From Siderastrea radians (Eukaryota; Cnidaria; Anthozoa; Scleractinia; Rhizangiidae), in assembly GCA_964017195.1 (NCBI GenBank), contig OZ024897.1:35313536-35377535 (forward strand): a stretch of DNA of 64,000 nt, in the 5' to 3' direction. Shown here piece by piece: positions 45,368 through 55,333 of this stretch (its first letter is position 1; each line of letters begins with the position of its first letter). Below the pieces are notes generated by a model. The model was given only the letters and a program-made list of their open reading frames with translations. It searched no databases and was not told the origin of the DNA. The position numbers and the translations under genes are program-made.

Positions 45368-46789
45368 ATGACTCCTAGCGGGCCGTTAATGCAACGGAAA
45401 GTTAAAGAAAGGTTTAAGCTTTCGAAAATGGAAGAAGTTAAAGATTCTAGTCAAAACTCGGATCTGGGAAAGGAAGAATTGGATAAAATCGAAGCACAAG
45501 CTCAAGCCGAAAATACCAAAAGAGCCACTTCTTGGGGTATTAAGAAATTTGAGAAATGGTGCGAGAAACGACAGCTCAACGTCGATCTGAATTCTGTTAC
45601 TTCGGCGGAGCTCAACGAAGTTCTAAGGAAGTTTTATGCGGAGGTTAAATCGGAAAAGGGCCAACCGTTAACCCCTAGTACCCTCACTGGCATACGAGCA
45701 GCGATTCATCGAAAACTAACTTCAGCCCCATTCAGCAGGACTATAAACATTTTACAAGACAAAGAATTTCTTCCTGCGAACAAGATGTTCGAGGCAAAAT
45801 GCAAACTGTACACTAAAGAAATGAATCCTAAACCTATGCATAAATCTGCAATTGCAGCTGGAGATATGACGAAGCTACGAGAATATTTTTCTGGAGGTTT
45901 AGGTTCAACTGCATGGACAGAACCAGAGCGACTTCTTGAGTTTGTGTGGTTTTCAATCTGCTTCTATTTTGGGCGCCGTGGTAGAGAAGGTTGGCGAGAA
46001 CTCACCAAGCAGTCGTTCGGCATAAAAAAAGATGACTCAGGAGCACGGTATGTTACTGAAATGCAAACTGAACAAACAAAGAACTATCAAGGAGGGTCAA
46101 AGCAAAAAGACCAAAGTTATTCCGATGTGCGAATGTACGAAAACTCGTCGCCGCTTGATCCCGTTAGTTCTTTCGAGTTTTACATCCTCCGCCTTAATCC
46201 AAACTGTCAGGCTCTGTTTCAAACACCTAACAAGCACTTCAAGAAAGAGGGATCACAATGGTTTCGAAATGAGCCGCTTGGCAAAAACAAGATCGCCAAA
46301 CTCATGGAAAACATTTCCTTGAAAGCCGAATTGTCAGAAAAATACACGAATCACTGCATTCGTGCCTCCACAGTCACATCTCTGTTTCAGCGCGGAGTTG
46401 ACGCCAAACAGATTTGCGAGATCACTAAACACAAAGATGAAAGAAGCTTGACTCACTACATTTCTCAAACTTCAAGTGCACAAAAAAGGCATTGCTCCAG
46501 GCTTTTGCAAGAAGCGTTTGAGGGCCATTCGTCCTCAGTAACATCTCAAGAGTCACACCGCTCATCAACAAATTCCGAAAGCAGCAACATCGCCGGTGCT
46601 AGTGCAATCACTTCAGTTTCTCAGTCACTGCAGAGTCAGTTTTTCTCGTTAGCCCAGCCATATCCGAACTGCACTCAGCACATTCAAATCGGAACTTTGA
46701 ACATCTATCAGAGTGCAGGTCCTTCTCATTCAACAGAAAGCGAAACCGTAAAACGACGCCGAGTAGTAATCGAAAGTGACAGTGAGTAG
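45368..46789 (+). CDS. tyrosine recombinase-like protein (Crypton/DUF3504-type)
   Basis: An uninterrupted 473-codon frame. Starts at 45368 or, with a better start context, at 45428 (MEEVKDSSQN). The N-terminal part carries an SAM-like helical region (TKRATSWGIKKFEKWCEKRQ) typical of the core-binding domain. Catalytic positions of the tyrosine recombinase fold are all present: Arg 203/204 in FGRRGREGWREL, His329 and Arg332 in NHCIRAS, His355 in TKHKDE and Tyr364 in LTHYI. The Ser-rich tail ends with a basic KRRR motif. Eukaryotic Cryptons and their domesticated relatives use this fold; its presence as a second recombinase inside a DDE element is unexpected. Whether it cuts DNA or only binds it is unknown. 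Confidence 0.75.
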   Translation: MTPSGPLMQRKVKERFKLSKMEEVKDSSQNSDLGKEELDKIEAQAQAENTKRATSWGIKKFEKWCEKRQLNVDLNSVTSAELNEVLRKFYAEVKSEKGQPLTPSTLTGIRAAIHRKLTSAPFSRTINILQDKEFLPANKMFEAKCKLYTKEMNPKPMHKSAIAAGDMTKLREYFSGGLGSTAWTEPERLLEFVWFSICFYFGRRGREGWRELTKQSFGIKKDDSGARYVTEMQTEQTKNYQGGSKQKDQSYSDVRMYENSSPLDPVSSFEFYILRLNPNCQALFQTPNKHFKKEGSQWFRNEPLGKNKIAKLMENISLKAELSEKYTNHCIRASTVTSLFQRGVDAKQICEITKHKDERSLTHYISQTSSAQKRHCSRLLQEAFEGHSSSVTSQESHRSSTNSESSNIAGASAITSVSQSLQSQFFSLAQPYPNCTQHIQIGTLNIYQSAGPSHSTESETVKRRRVVIESDSE

Positions 46790-47090
46790 AAACGTGTACT
46801 GACTAAGTGATTATCCTTGTATTTTCCATCTTTGTATCTTTCATTGTCTATTGCTGGATTTTTCGGGAGACTTTTAGCTGTTTTCAGCCTATTTTCTTTC
46901 AAACACAGCTAATTTATTGGATTGAATTCGCAGGTAACTTGTGCCGGCAATTAGATAGTTAGATAATTTTGAGTTTATTTGAAGTATTGGGTCAACTCAT
47001 TCAGAGCAAATTGTATATTTATGGAAAAGCCTCATTAAATTTGTCAGATTTCTTAATATCATTTGGCCTTGTTTATTGATAATAATGATA

Positions 47091-47230
47091 ATAAAATGAC
47101 TTTTTTTCGGGAATATTGTTTATTTGCGCCCTTGTAGTGTCATTTGTGGCCCTCGCACTTCGCGCTCGGGCCACAAATGACACTACGCGGCCGCAAATAA
47201 ATAATATTCCCGAAAAAAAGTCATTTTATT
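47091..47230. mobile_element. nested hairpin MITE
   Basis: ATAAAATGACTTTTTTTCGG ... GTGTCATTTGTGGCCC pairs with GGGCCACAAATGACAC ... CCGAAAAAAAGTCATTTTAT around a 16-bp loop. It lies between the recombinase and HECT genes, inside the large transposon. Confidence 0.8.
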
Positions 47231-48123
47231 CCCTTATGTTCCAATTTATATGATCAAGGTCATAATCAAGAAATGGTAAAATTACTGATTCTGTTACAGT
47301 TGATATAAACAATCTTAGCTGGCAGTCAGCTGCCATTTTACTTCCACCTATAAGTGTTACGGATATGTGACACTACATGTTTGACAACAGTTTTAGAAGA
47401 GAAAACGACAATCTCAGCTCACCTGGCCAACACTCAGCTGCATGAATTTGTTACTGAATACTGTCGCTACCCCGTACACACTATCCGAGTCTATTGTCTT
47501 ACACGAGAGGCAAGCAATTTGTAGACAAGAAAGACAAATAATTCGCTTTAATAACCTAGGAAATAATTCTGTTGAGAGAAACGCTTACGAACGCTCCTAC
47601 AGAAGCCTTTATTCACTTGTGGGTTTCATTTCTTGTTTGGGAGCCAAATGTCTGTTTCGCAAGTATGATCGCAAAGTTTTGTTTTTGGAAATAGGTTGTT
47701 TACTTAAACTTATTGGAAATTATTGTCTAAAAGAAACCTAACTCTATGAGTGTTGCACAAAAGTTTGGTAAGGTATAGCTATAAAGTGCAATGCTAAATT
47801 TAATCTGAGGACTCACTCACCGTAGTGCTGCAGCCGATGATCTCATCTCAAGATTTCGCTGGGTTTCCACGACTTTTAAAACAGCCAAACAGTAGATAGA
47901 CAAGTTCCCAGTTTGTCTGAAAAAATCTCCACCACAGAAAATACCTTTAAATCGCGTCCCAAGTTCCATCTTCTCGAGTGACACGACGCAAAAATCGACC
48001 GAGAAATCAAGCTCGCATGGCGCCAAACAAACGGCCGATCGAACGATTTTGAAATGCTGATCTGGAGCATGCGCAGTCGTTTTTCAGCCCTGTCAAGCCC
48101 GCCAGTGTTCCGCCATTTTGCAA

Positions 48124-48243
48124 TGTTTTGTTCCAGCTGTGGAGCTGGTTGGATCCTTCAGCTAATTTTTGTCCTTTTTGCGGACAAAAGAGAGGGAGCA
48201 ACATCGTTAATACAAATGAAACAAATAAGAATGCAGCAACAAA
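48124..48243 (+). other. out-of-frame zinc-ribbon segment upstream of the HECT gene
   Basis: One frame gives MFCSSCGAG and the next, one base shifted, gives LDPSANFCPFCGQKRGSN, together a CxxC...CxxC zinc ribbon as at the N-terminus of the DDE transposase. A second shift is needed to enter the HECT frame at 48244. Either the HECT protein once began here and has lost the ribbon, or a short intron is missed. Confidence 0.4.
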
Positions 48244-50701
48244 ATGTCTGTCCTTCAAAACTATGCAGCAAAGAAAACCGAAGAGAGGTCTACTCATTTC
48301 CGAAGTGGCTCAAACAAAAAGGCAGCGAAGTCCAAAAACGCGGATCCGTTGGCACTAATAAACATAGGTATCATGCGGTACGTTAGTCCAGATGTGGTTA
48401 CACCAGTTCGTGGAAAAACATTGCCCTTAAAAGTAAAAAAGGATTCAGAGTACATAGAAGTGTTCGCGGAGGCCTTGGTGAAGCGACAGGCTAATGACAA
48501 GTCATTTGACACGACAACAAGCTGGAAACTAGTTTACCACGATGGCCAATCGGCTATGACTCTCCCAGGTCAACCAGAGGAAGCGTTTACTTTGCGAAAA
48601 TATAAAGAAGATTTAGGAAAACAGTACAACAGGATAACCTTGTACTTGTGCCCAGAGGAACCGGAACAGTTGGAAATCGATAATGAGGCTGATGAGGAGT
48701 GTGATAGTCATGATACAAGGTAAGATATGCTGTACGGATCACTGAAGTGATATAGAAAATAGAACAAACTTTGCGTGCTTTTAATCTTTAACAAGACTGG
48801 CTTAGGCAGAATGGCGCTACATATTGTACTGGGAGGACTGTAAATAAATTAGTTATATGGAGTCATATTTTCATCCATGCAGTGGTTTTTTACAGTGCAT
48901 ATCCCTGACATCCCTCTTTCAGAGCAAAAGCTCCTTTTTTTAAAATTAACTTATGTTGATTTAATGTTTGCTATTTTTCAACAGAAGGAGAATTGGAAAA
49001 GAGGACTGTAAACCTCAAGAAGAACATCTGCTTGAACCTAATCCTGATTCTCAACACCGGTATAATCATTAACCCATATTTGTAGAATATCTTTTCAATT
49101 CTGGATTCCTTCAGAATAAAAGATGCCTTGTTTAAAATTAATGTCAAAATATTTACTTTTTTACAGGAAGAAAAAAGTTAGAACAGATGAGTGTGAACCT
49201 CCTCTTCAACTTGGCCCTCAACACAGGTATAATCATGAAATATAATTTTAGTGTTGTGGAATGTCCTTCCAATCCAATTTTAGTCGTAGTTTTAGTCATA
49301 GCTTGGATTTGGTTTGGTTGCACAATATCCACCAAAGGAATGCTTACATCTTCATTTTACAGGGAACTCCAAAAACTGACCAGCCAAAACTCATCAGACA
49401 TGTTAATTAATGTTGGAGACCCAGATTGCACAGCTACATCTGATAGTGGTCCCAGTTCTGACCTGCTGTATGCCTCCTTGCTTTGTGAAGAACAACACAA
49501 TAGTAGTGAATCAGAGGAAGAGGCTAACCATGAAGATTTTCCAGGAGTACTGGAAACAAACAGTGGCTCATCATTACAAGATATACTTACACAATTGGCC
49601 TGTGCGATTAATGAGGATAAGATTTCCAAATTTAATATCAGTCGTAGTCATCTTTGGGAAGGGGCTTTAAGAGGTCTCAGAAGAAAGTCATTTTCCCCTG
49701 AGAGCAAGGTCTCAGTTAAATTTACTGATGATTCGGGAACTCCTGAGGGAGCAGTAGATTTAGGGGGGCCAAAAAGGGAATTTTTTACCCTTGTGATGGA
49801 GTGGATGATGAATTCACAGTTATTCTGTGGCACAGAAAAAAACAAATATTTGTCATGCAACTCTAACTATCTAGGAGATGATTTTTATTTTTATGCTGGT
49901 GAGCTTATTGCCATGTCAGTAGTGCATGGTGGACCCGGGCCAAAGTGCTTCGGGTTACCCTTATATGATGCACTGACAAAAGGAGTCATGCAAACGACTG
50001 TAAACCTGGAGGATGTGTACGATGTAGAGCTAAGAAATTCTCTACAACGTTTAAAAGATGCCAAAACAGTTAAAGAAGCTCAAAACCTGATTTCAGAAGA
50101 TAATCTAGAAAAAGTTTTAGAACTGGCAGGCACCCTTCAGATATTAAGAAAACAGGATGATGTTTTAAGTGTTGTTCAAAACACTGCCCATTGGTTTGTG
50201 TTAGGTAGGGGACATGCCTGCTTTGAACGTTTCAAAGCAGGTCTTTCTACATTAGGTGTCTTAGGGGCTATGACAGAACATTATGAAAAATTTAAAGAAG
50301 TGTTCTGCTATTCCAATGTTCAGCTTACTGCGGATTTATTTGATTGTCTCTTTACTATTAACTACAGTGATGAAGGGTCAAATAACCGTCAACGTGAGAG
50401 TCTAGTTCTATCTCATTGGAGAGACTATCTCCAAGATGTTGAAGATCAGTCAGTTGAAATCACTTTCAGTGATATTCTTTTCTTTGTCACTGGCTTAAGG
50501 AAGGTTCCTCCATGTGGCCTGGCATTACAGCTTAGCTTCCTCCATGAGCCTGAAGGGAAGGATAATATAATGTCTACGTTTCCAATGGCAAATGCATGTG
50601 CCGGTAAATTACGGCTACCAGTAACCCATGCAAGTTACGATGATTTTAAAAAAGATCTTACATTTGCATTTCTCAATACAAAGGGTTATGGATATGCATA
50701 G
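48244..50701 (+). CDS. HECT-type E3 ubiquitin ligase-like protein
   Basis: Four phase-consistent exons: 48244-48719, 48985-49059, 49167-49226, 49363-50701; 649 codons plus stop. The first exon has a compact region (RGKTLPLKV ... ITLYLCPEE) that may be a ubiquitin-like fold. The last exon has an acidic linker, then a HECT-like domain of ~350 residues: LWEGALRGLRRKSF, VDLGGPKREFFTLVMEWM, ELIAMSVVHGGPGPKCFGL, and the C-lobe end ANACAGKLRLPVTHASYDDF. The presumed catalytic Cys (codon 50597-50599) is about 33 residues from the end, the usual place. It resembles G2E3-type HECT proteins abundant in fish and cnidarian genomes. Transfer of ubiquitin is inferred; the target is unknown. Confidence 0.75.
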
Positions 50702-51341
50702 TTGCAGGTGGTTCTTGCTTAGAATATACATCGAAACTGGTTTGTTCAATTCAAGGGGTTTATTGTCTTCCTGGATTTGTGAGTACTGAAGAGCTACAAT
50801 CATTTATTGTGAAGATTCGTTACAACCTTGTTACTTAGTTGAAATTTACATGTAGCTACTATTTACTGAGGGGAGATTTTCATGAGTGAATTTTGAAATT
50901 TTTGCAACTTGAAACTGCATTTCTGATGCTGCACATGGAAAAGTAGTTTAATTTGAAGCTATACCGTTTTTCCCTTTGGAATATTGATATTTTATTCCTA
51001 TTAGAGGAAACGTCATGTTGAAGTGAAACGAAACTGACAGCTGAGCACCAATGAATAAAGATGATTTTGTTGAAACTATTTCACTGCTCTATTTCATTTT
51101 ATATGTACCCCATGGTAAACGCTTTGTACATATACGTCCCTCCTAAAGTGTGAGGTTTTGAGCAGAAGGTATCAATTATGACAACACTGGTCTGAAATAG
51201 GGCCTCAATTTATGCTGTTTTTGTTCGCTCAGATCCTACAAAGGTGTAGAAAACAAGGCCACTAGGAACAACAACAACAACAACAACAACAACATTACCA
51301 CACAACGACAGGATCATGAAATGACACAAGGATAACAGCAC

Positions 51342-51390
<49 letters not shown>

Positions 51391-52201
51391 TTCTACTGCA
51401 CAATTATAAATGTAAAAATTTTCAATTGTGCAAAAAAAAAAATTACAATGATAATTCCAGTCTGATCACAGTTCAGCATGGTCCTAGTAGAAATTTTAAG
51501 ATTCTGGTTGCTGTTTAGAGTTATTCATTTGAAGGTCCTTCTGTAGAAATAATAAGAAGATTGCACTTACGTCCTTGCAACTGCCTGGTATCTATTTGAG
51601 GGAGCAACAAATTAATTGGCTGAATTACTATGTACACAAAAGAAAAATGTGTTGTTATTGTTGCTCAACACTCCCTCTATCCCCTGAGAGGGTCAGGCAT
51701 GGGACTGCATTCCATGAAAGGAAAATTCATCAGAGGGGTGCCTGGGAGTGGGTGTCTTAGGTGGGAATTTTGTAAAGCAGAGCTGACAAAACTTGGAATT
51801 AAGACAAGAGAGAAAACCTTACAGAAGTAAACATGTTATTGAAGCTGACAAGTTAGTAACCTTGTGGCCAAACATAAATCAGTCATGAACTGGTGAATTT
51901 TTAGCAACTGACCACAATCATTTGAACAATCATGAACTAGACCTTCATGAAATGGCCATTTTAAATATTTTTTGTGGTCTGTTCCTGACGTAAATATATC
52001 CGTACTGACCTGTATTTAAGACGTGCTTTCCCGGGGGGGGATATTTGGCAAAATGGTGCTCCATTGTAGGGGGAATGGGGCTATTGACATGCAAGCAGTA
52101 AAAAGTACCCCCAGGTAAACCTGCCCTCTCCTGGGTCGGGCAAAACATTGATAAGTGCATTACAGTTAACGATAGACAAATGTCATGTGCAGTGGTATGA
52201 G
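50702..52201. other. non-coding interior between convergent HECT and DDE genes
   Basis: Holds the 3' ends of the two convergent genes, with (ACA)n at 51271-51293 and (AAT)n at 51342-51389. No further gene supported. Confidence 0.4.
51271..51389. repeat. ACA and AAT microsatellites
   Basis: Seven to eight ACA triplets, then about 16 AAT triplets. Confidence 0.85.
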
Positions 52202-53422
52202 TTATTCTGCTATCTGTATCAGATGTTGGAAAAGGGCTAAAGCCTCCCTCCAGTTTGCAGGGGGGTGCAGATTCAAACTTTCTAGCACATAATTAAAATA
52301 CTCTGTAAAGATGTTTTCATCATTGGCAACAGCACAGTACACGGCCATATCATCCAGTTGCTGATCGGTAACCAGACATTTGAAATCTTCAAATCCACTG
52401 TTCTCTGGAAGGTAGAAAAGCTCATCAGGTCTCCCAGGGATGGTATCGTGTCGTGATTTGCTAATGTAATGGGTATTCCAGTGATCCCGTACGTGGTCTA
52501 GATCTGCCTGCAAGATGTCTTTGAAACAGAACCATAGACATTGCATACTTAATTCACTTGCAGTGTTGACAACGCTTCTGTCCACTAAATCTTTAAAAAA
52601 ATTTATCCACCAAGTTGATCTATCGTGACGATAAAATGACCACCATCTCTCGATGCGCTGGTTTGCTGGAGACGAGCCGTATCTATGTGCATTTAATCCC
52701 GCTTGATCGTCGTTTCCAGATCCACGAAAGTGACACTGCATGGCTGCCATGGTCCCGTTTCCAGTACCACAGTCTGTTCGAAGAACTCTTGGACAACCTT
52801 TGTTCGAAATAACGCAATCGTAAAACAACGAAGCTACGTGAGATGGGTCGTTGTTTGAGGGGCAAATCTTTAACCACATGACTCGACGACTGAAACCGTC
52901 TACGCAACCATGGATAGGAAAGCCATAGGGCTTAAGTTTATCGTAGCCGTCTATGTGCCACGCAAAATTGGGCCCGGGGTTAGTGTACATCCTTCTCCTT
53001 AGTCTATGAGCCCTTCGAAGAGCTGTTCCTTGGGGATCTACCTGACGTAATATGCTCTCCACCTTGCTTCTTGGTGCCTGAATCCCGTAATTCAAATGAG
53101 GGCAGTGCCACATAGCTCGATAACCCCTCATACAACCGGGCCCATCTAATTCTTGCTGGATAGCCTGGTGTACGTCCCTATCGTCAGTATTTGTATCCCT
53201 TCTTCTCAGTCCATACTCTCGAAGTCTGTTGTGAAGTGTCCGCATAGACATTTCAATTGTGTGGTACTTCAATAATTGTAAAATGATCGAGTAATGAAAT
53301 CCACGATCGAAGTAATAACGTATCAGAACCTCCTCTTTATCGACAGCTGTTCCACATCTGGGACAAAACACGAACGTGGTCTCGAGCTCTTCCGAGCAAT
53401 ACAAGCACTTTAAGAAAACCAT
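52202..53422 (-). CDS. DDE transposase with integrase-type core (IS3EU-like)
   Basis: A single 406-codon frame starting MVFLKCLYCSEELETTF close inside the right inverted repeat. Residues 6-23 form a zinc ribbon (CLYC ... CPRC). Residues about 33-75 look like a helix-turn-helix (SIILQLLKYHTIEMSMRTLH). The catalytic core has Asp158 in WHIDGYDKL, Asp217 in LRTDCGTGN and Glu258 in NQRIERWW, a D-58-D-40-E spacing in the IS3/retroviral-integrase style. The C-terminus is Trp-rich. It should bind the terminal repeats and catalyse excision and insertion of the element. No stops or frameshifts were found. Confidence 0.8.
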   Translation of the reverse strand: MVFLKCLYCSEELETTFVFCPRCGTAVDKEEVLIRYYFDRGFHYSIILQLLKYHTIEMSMRTLHNRLREYGLRRRDTNTDDRDVHQAIQQELDGPGCMRGYRAMWHCPHLNYGIQAPRSKVESILRQVDPQGTALRRAHRLRRRMYTNPGPNFAWHIDGYDKLKPYGFPIHGCVDGFSRRVMWLKICPSNNDPSHVASLFYDCVISNKGCPRVLRTDCGTGNGTMAAMQCHFRGSGNDDQAGLNAHRYGSSPANQRIERWWSFYRHDRSTWWINFFKDLVDRSVVNTASELSMQCLWFCFKDILQADLDHVRDHWNTHYISKSRHDTIPGRPDELFYLPENSGFEDFKCLVTDQQLDDMAVYCAVANDENIFTEYFNYVLESLNLHPPANWREALALFQHLIQIAE

Positions 53423-53462
53423 CCATCTTCTACCTTCTTCACACTTTTAAATGGCAGAAAAT

Positions 53463-53870
53463 GGCGGGCTTTTGTAAAAGCGAGTTGTCAGCGGTTGACA
53501 AATGTTGGGTTTCGACGTTGAATAAATGTCATGAATTATATCACTTCTGCTTTGTGTTTGGTGCATTTTGATTTGTGTTTAACGAATTTGTTGTTGTGTT
53601 TACTGCATTTTGATTTGTGTTTAACAAATTTGTTGTTGTGTTTAGTGCATTTTGATTTGTGTTTAACGAATTTGTTGTTGTGTCTATTGAATTTGAATTT
53701 TTGTTAAACGAATTTGCTGTTGTGTTTAGTAAATTTGAATTTGTGTTTAAGAATTTGTTGTTGTGTTTAGTGAATTTGAATTTGTGTTTAAGAATTTGTT
53801 GTTGTGTTTAGTGAATTTGAATTTGTGTTAAAGAATTTGTTGTTGTGTTTTGCAGATATGGGCCACCGTA
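53463..53870 (-). repeat. right terminal inverted repeat, 408 bp
   Basis: Reverse complement of 42726-43133 with the same order of diverged subrepeats, for example GAATTTTTGTTAAACGAATT opposite AATTCGTTTAACAAAAATTC. The near identity points to a recent insertion or repair between arms. Confidence 0.9.
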
Positions 53871-53876
53871 CGGTCT

Positions 53877-54167
53877 CCTACATTGGCCGCTGTTTTGTAC
53901 ATGGCTAGTTCTCCAGCGAATACCGTGCGCATCCCTGTGTTTGGGGCATACTGTCATGTGTAGGTGATATTTTACTGGGACGAAAATTCCGACAGGCAAG
54001 TCTAGAATTACTTTCGTATACATGACACCTTTCTCTTCGAGAGAAGAAAACTGCGACATAGTATGTTGTTGTGTACGTGACTCGATCGCTCTTTTCAAAC
54101 GGCTACTAAAATTTTGGGCGACGTTTTGAAATGACACTATTTTGGCCAGGAAGCAAAAGTGCATCAT
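53877..54167 (-). other. unassigned ORF fragment next to the transposon
   Basis: A minus-strand frame with TMSQFSSLEEKGVMYTKVIL, LPVGIFVPVKYHLHMTVCPK and HRDAHGIRWRTS looks protein-like and runs up to the insertion point. It may be coding DNA of the older element. I do not recognise it. Confidence 0.3.
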
Positions 54168-54835
54168 TGTTATTATGATTTATACGCATTTGTCAAAAAA
54201 TGTGCAGTTTCTATCAATATTATTACACTTGTATAAATATATATGTTTAAAATTAAGGCCACGGACGTCCTGGCAGCGTGATCAGTATTTATGAGTTCTT
54301 AATGCGGCTGTATATCTAAGAGATATCAAAACACAGTTTGTTTGGTTTTACTTTGCAAGATCACTGAGAACTCTTTCACAGTTTTGAAGGAAAAGATTTT
54401 CATTGAAGAATATTTTCACGTTTGCATGAACGTGTAGTGATCGGTTGCGTGACGTGATTATTTTGAGCGGTACTTAATGTTCCTTGCCTTACACAGCCAT
54501 TTTAGCTCTCAATTTATACGCGGACGTCAACTTTAATGATTTATAAAAGAAACCGTTTGGATTTTCGAGAACATTGGTATTTTCCCAAAGAAACCGCAAA
54601 TAACAAAGAAAGGCCACCGGTTCTGCAGAGTATAGACATCTGGCAAAATATGATAACCCACTGCACTCTAGTTTCACCAACAATTTCCGAAATTTGTTCG
54701 TAATTCTTCAGAACGATAAATGAAGATACCAGCGAATGCATCATCTAGTAGAAAGACCATCTGAAAATAGTTACGGTAAACGATTTGTCATATTTCAAGT
54801 CGTCCTTCCATTACAGTGTTTTTTCCTATTATCCA

Positions 54836-55333
54836 AATTAGGCAAATTTTGGCAACACTGGTTCGCGAATTTTATCAAAGTTTATCAAAGTGTTTATTTC
54901 AATTCGATATTAGACATACCAAGACCCATTTTAAGCCTCTGTAGTTTACCAATTTTTCCCTTTTTCCGGAAGTGCACAAAATGCCTTTATTTCAAAGAAC
55001 CACCAAACCATATAAATAAAGCAAAACTCCTTGCAATTCCCATTGATAGAAAGTAGAAGAGTATTGCTATCATTTAAAATTAAAATTGTTTTCTGGCGTT
55101 GTAAGTTGTTTACAAGCAAGCGCATTCAATTTGTTTAATTTTAAACCTGATTTTTGCATAATTAATTAAGCAAAACCGTTTTTTCCGAATTTCTCGAAAA
55201 CAATAGAATTCCAGAAGGTTTAAGTAATATTTTCGAAGATAGCTTCCCGAAAGTGTTCTTCTGGCAAGTTATCAGGATTTTCGATTTTTTGAGCTTGTCC
55301 ACCGATTCTCGATATTTACAGTCAGAGCCTCTT
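54836..55333 (-). repeat. right arm of the ~0.5-kb inverted repeat
   Basis: Pairs with 41900-42456, ending GAGCCTCTT at 55333. Identity is high with scattered substitutions, clearly older than the 408-bp repeats. Confidence 0.7.

Larger units (their letters stand above)
42726..53870. mobile_element. 11.1-kb IS3EU-like DNA transposon with DDE, tyrosine recombinase and HECT genes
   Basis: The ends TACGGTGGCCCATATCTGC and GCAGATATGGGCCACCGTA open 408-bp inverted repeats, flanked by a 6-bp duplication CGGTCT (42720-42725 and 53871-53876). The minus-strand DDE transposase near the right end has an integrase-type core. TA..TA termini and a 6-bp duplication agree with what I know of the IS3EU superfamily; the superfamily name is an inference from these. 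Cargo on the plus strand is a tyrosine recombinase-like gene and a spliced HECT gene. The two inverted repeats are almost identical and the transposase is open, so the insertion looks young and may still be active. Confidence 0.8.

Noticed and set aside
47817..48297. Minus-strand ORFs upstream of the HECT gene
   Set aside because: They overlap the HECT 5' region antisense, have no motif and no splice logic.
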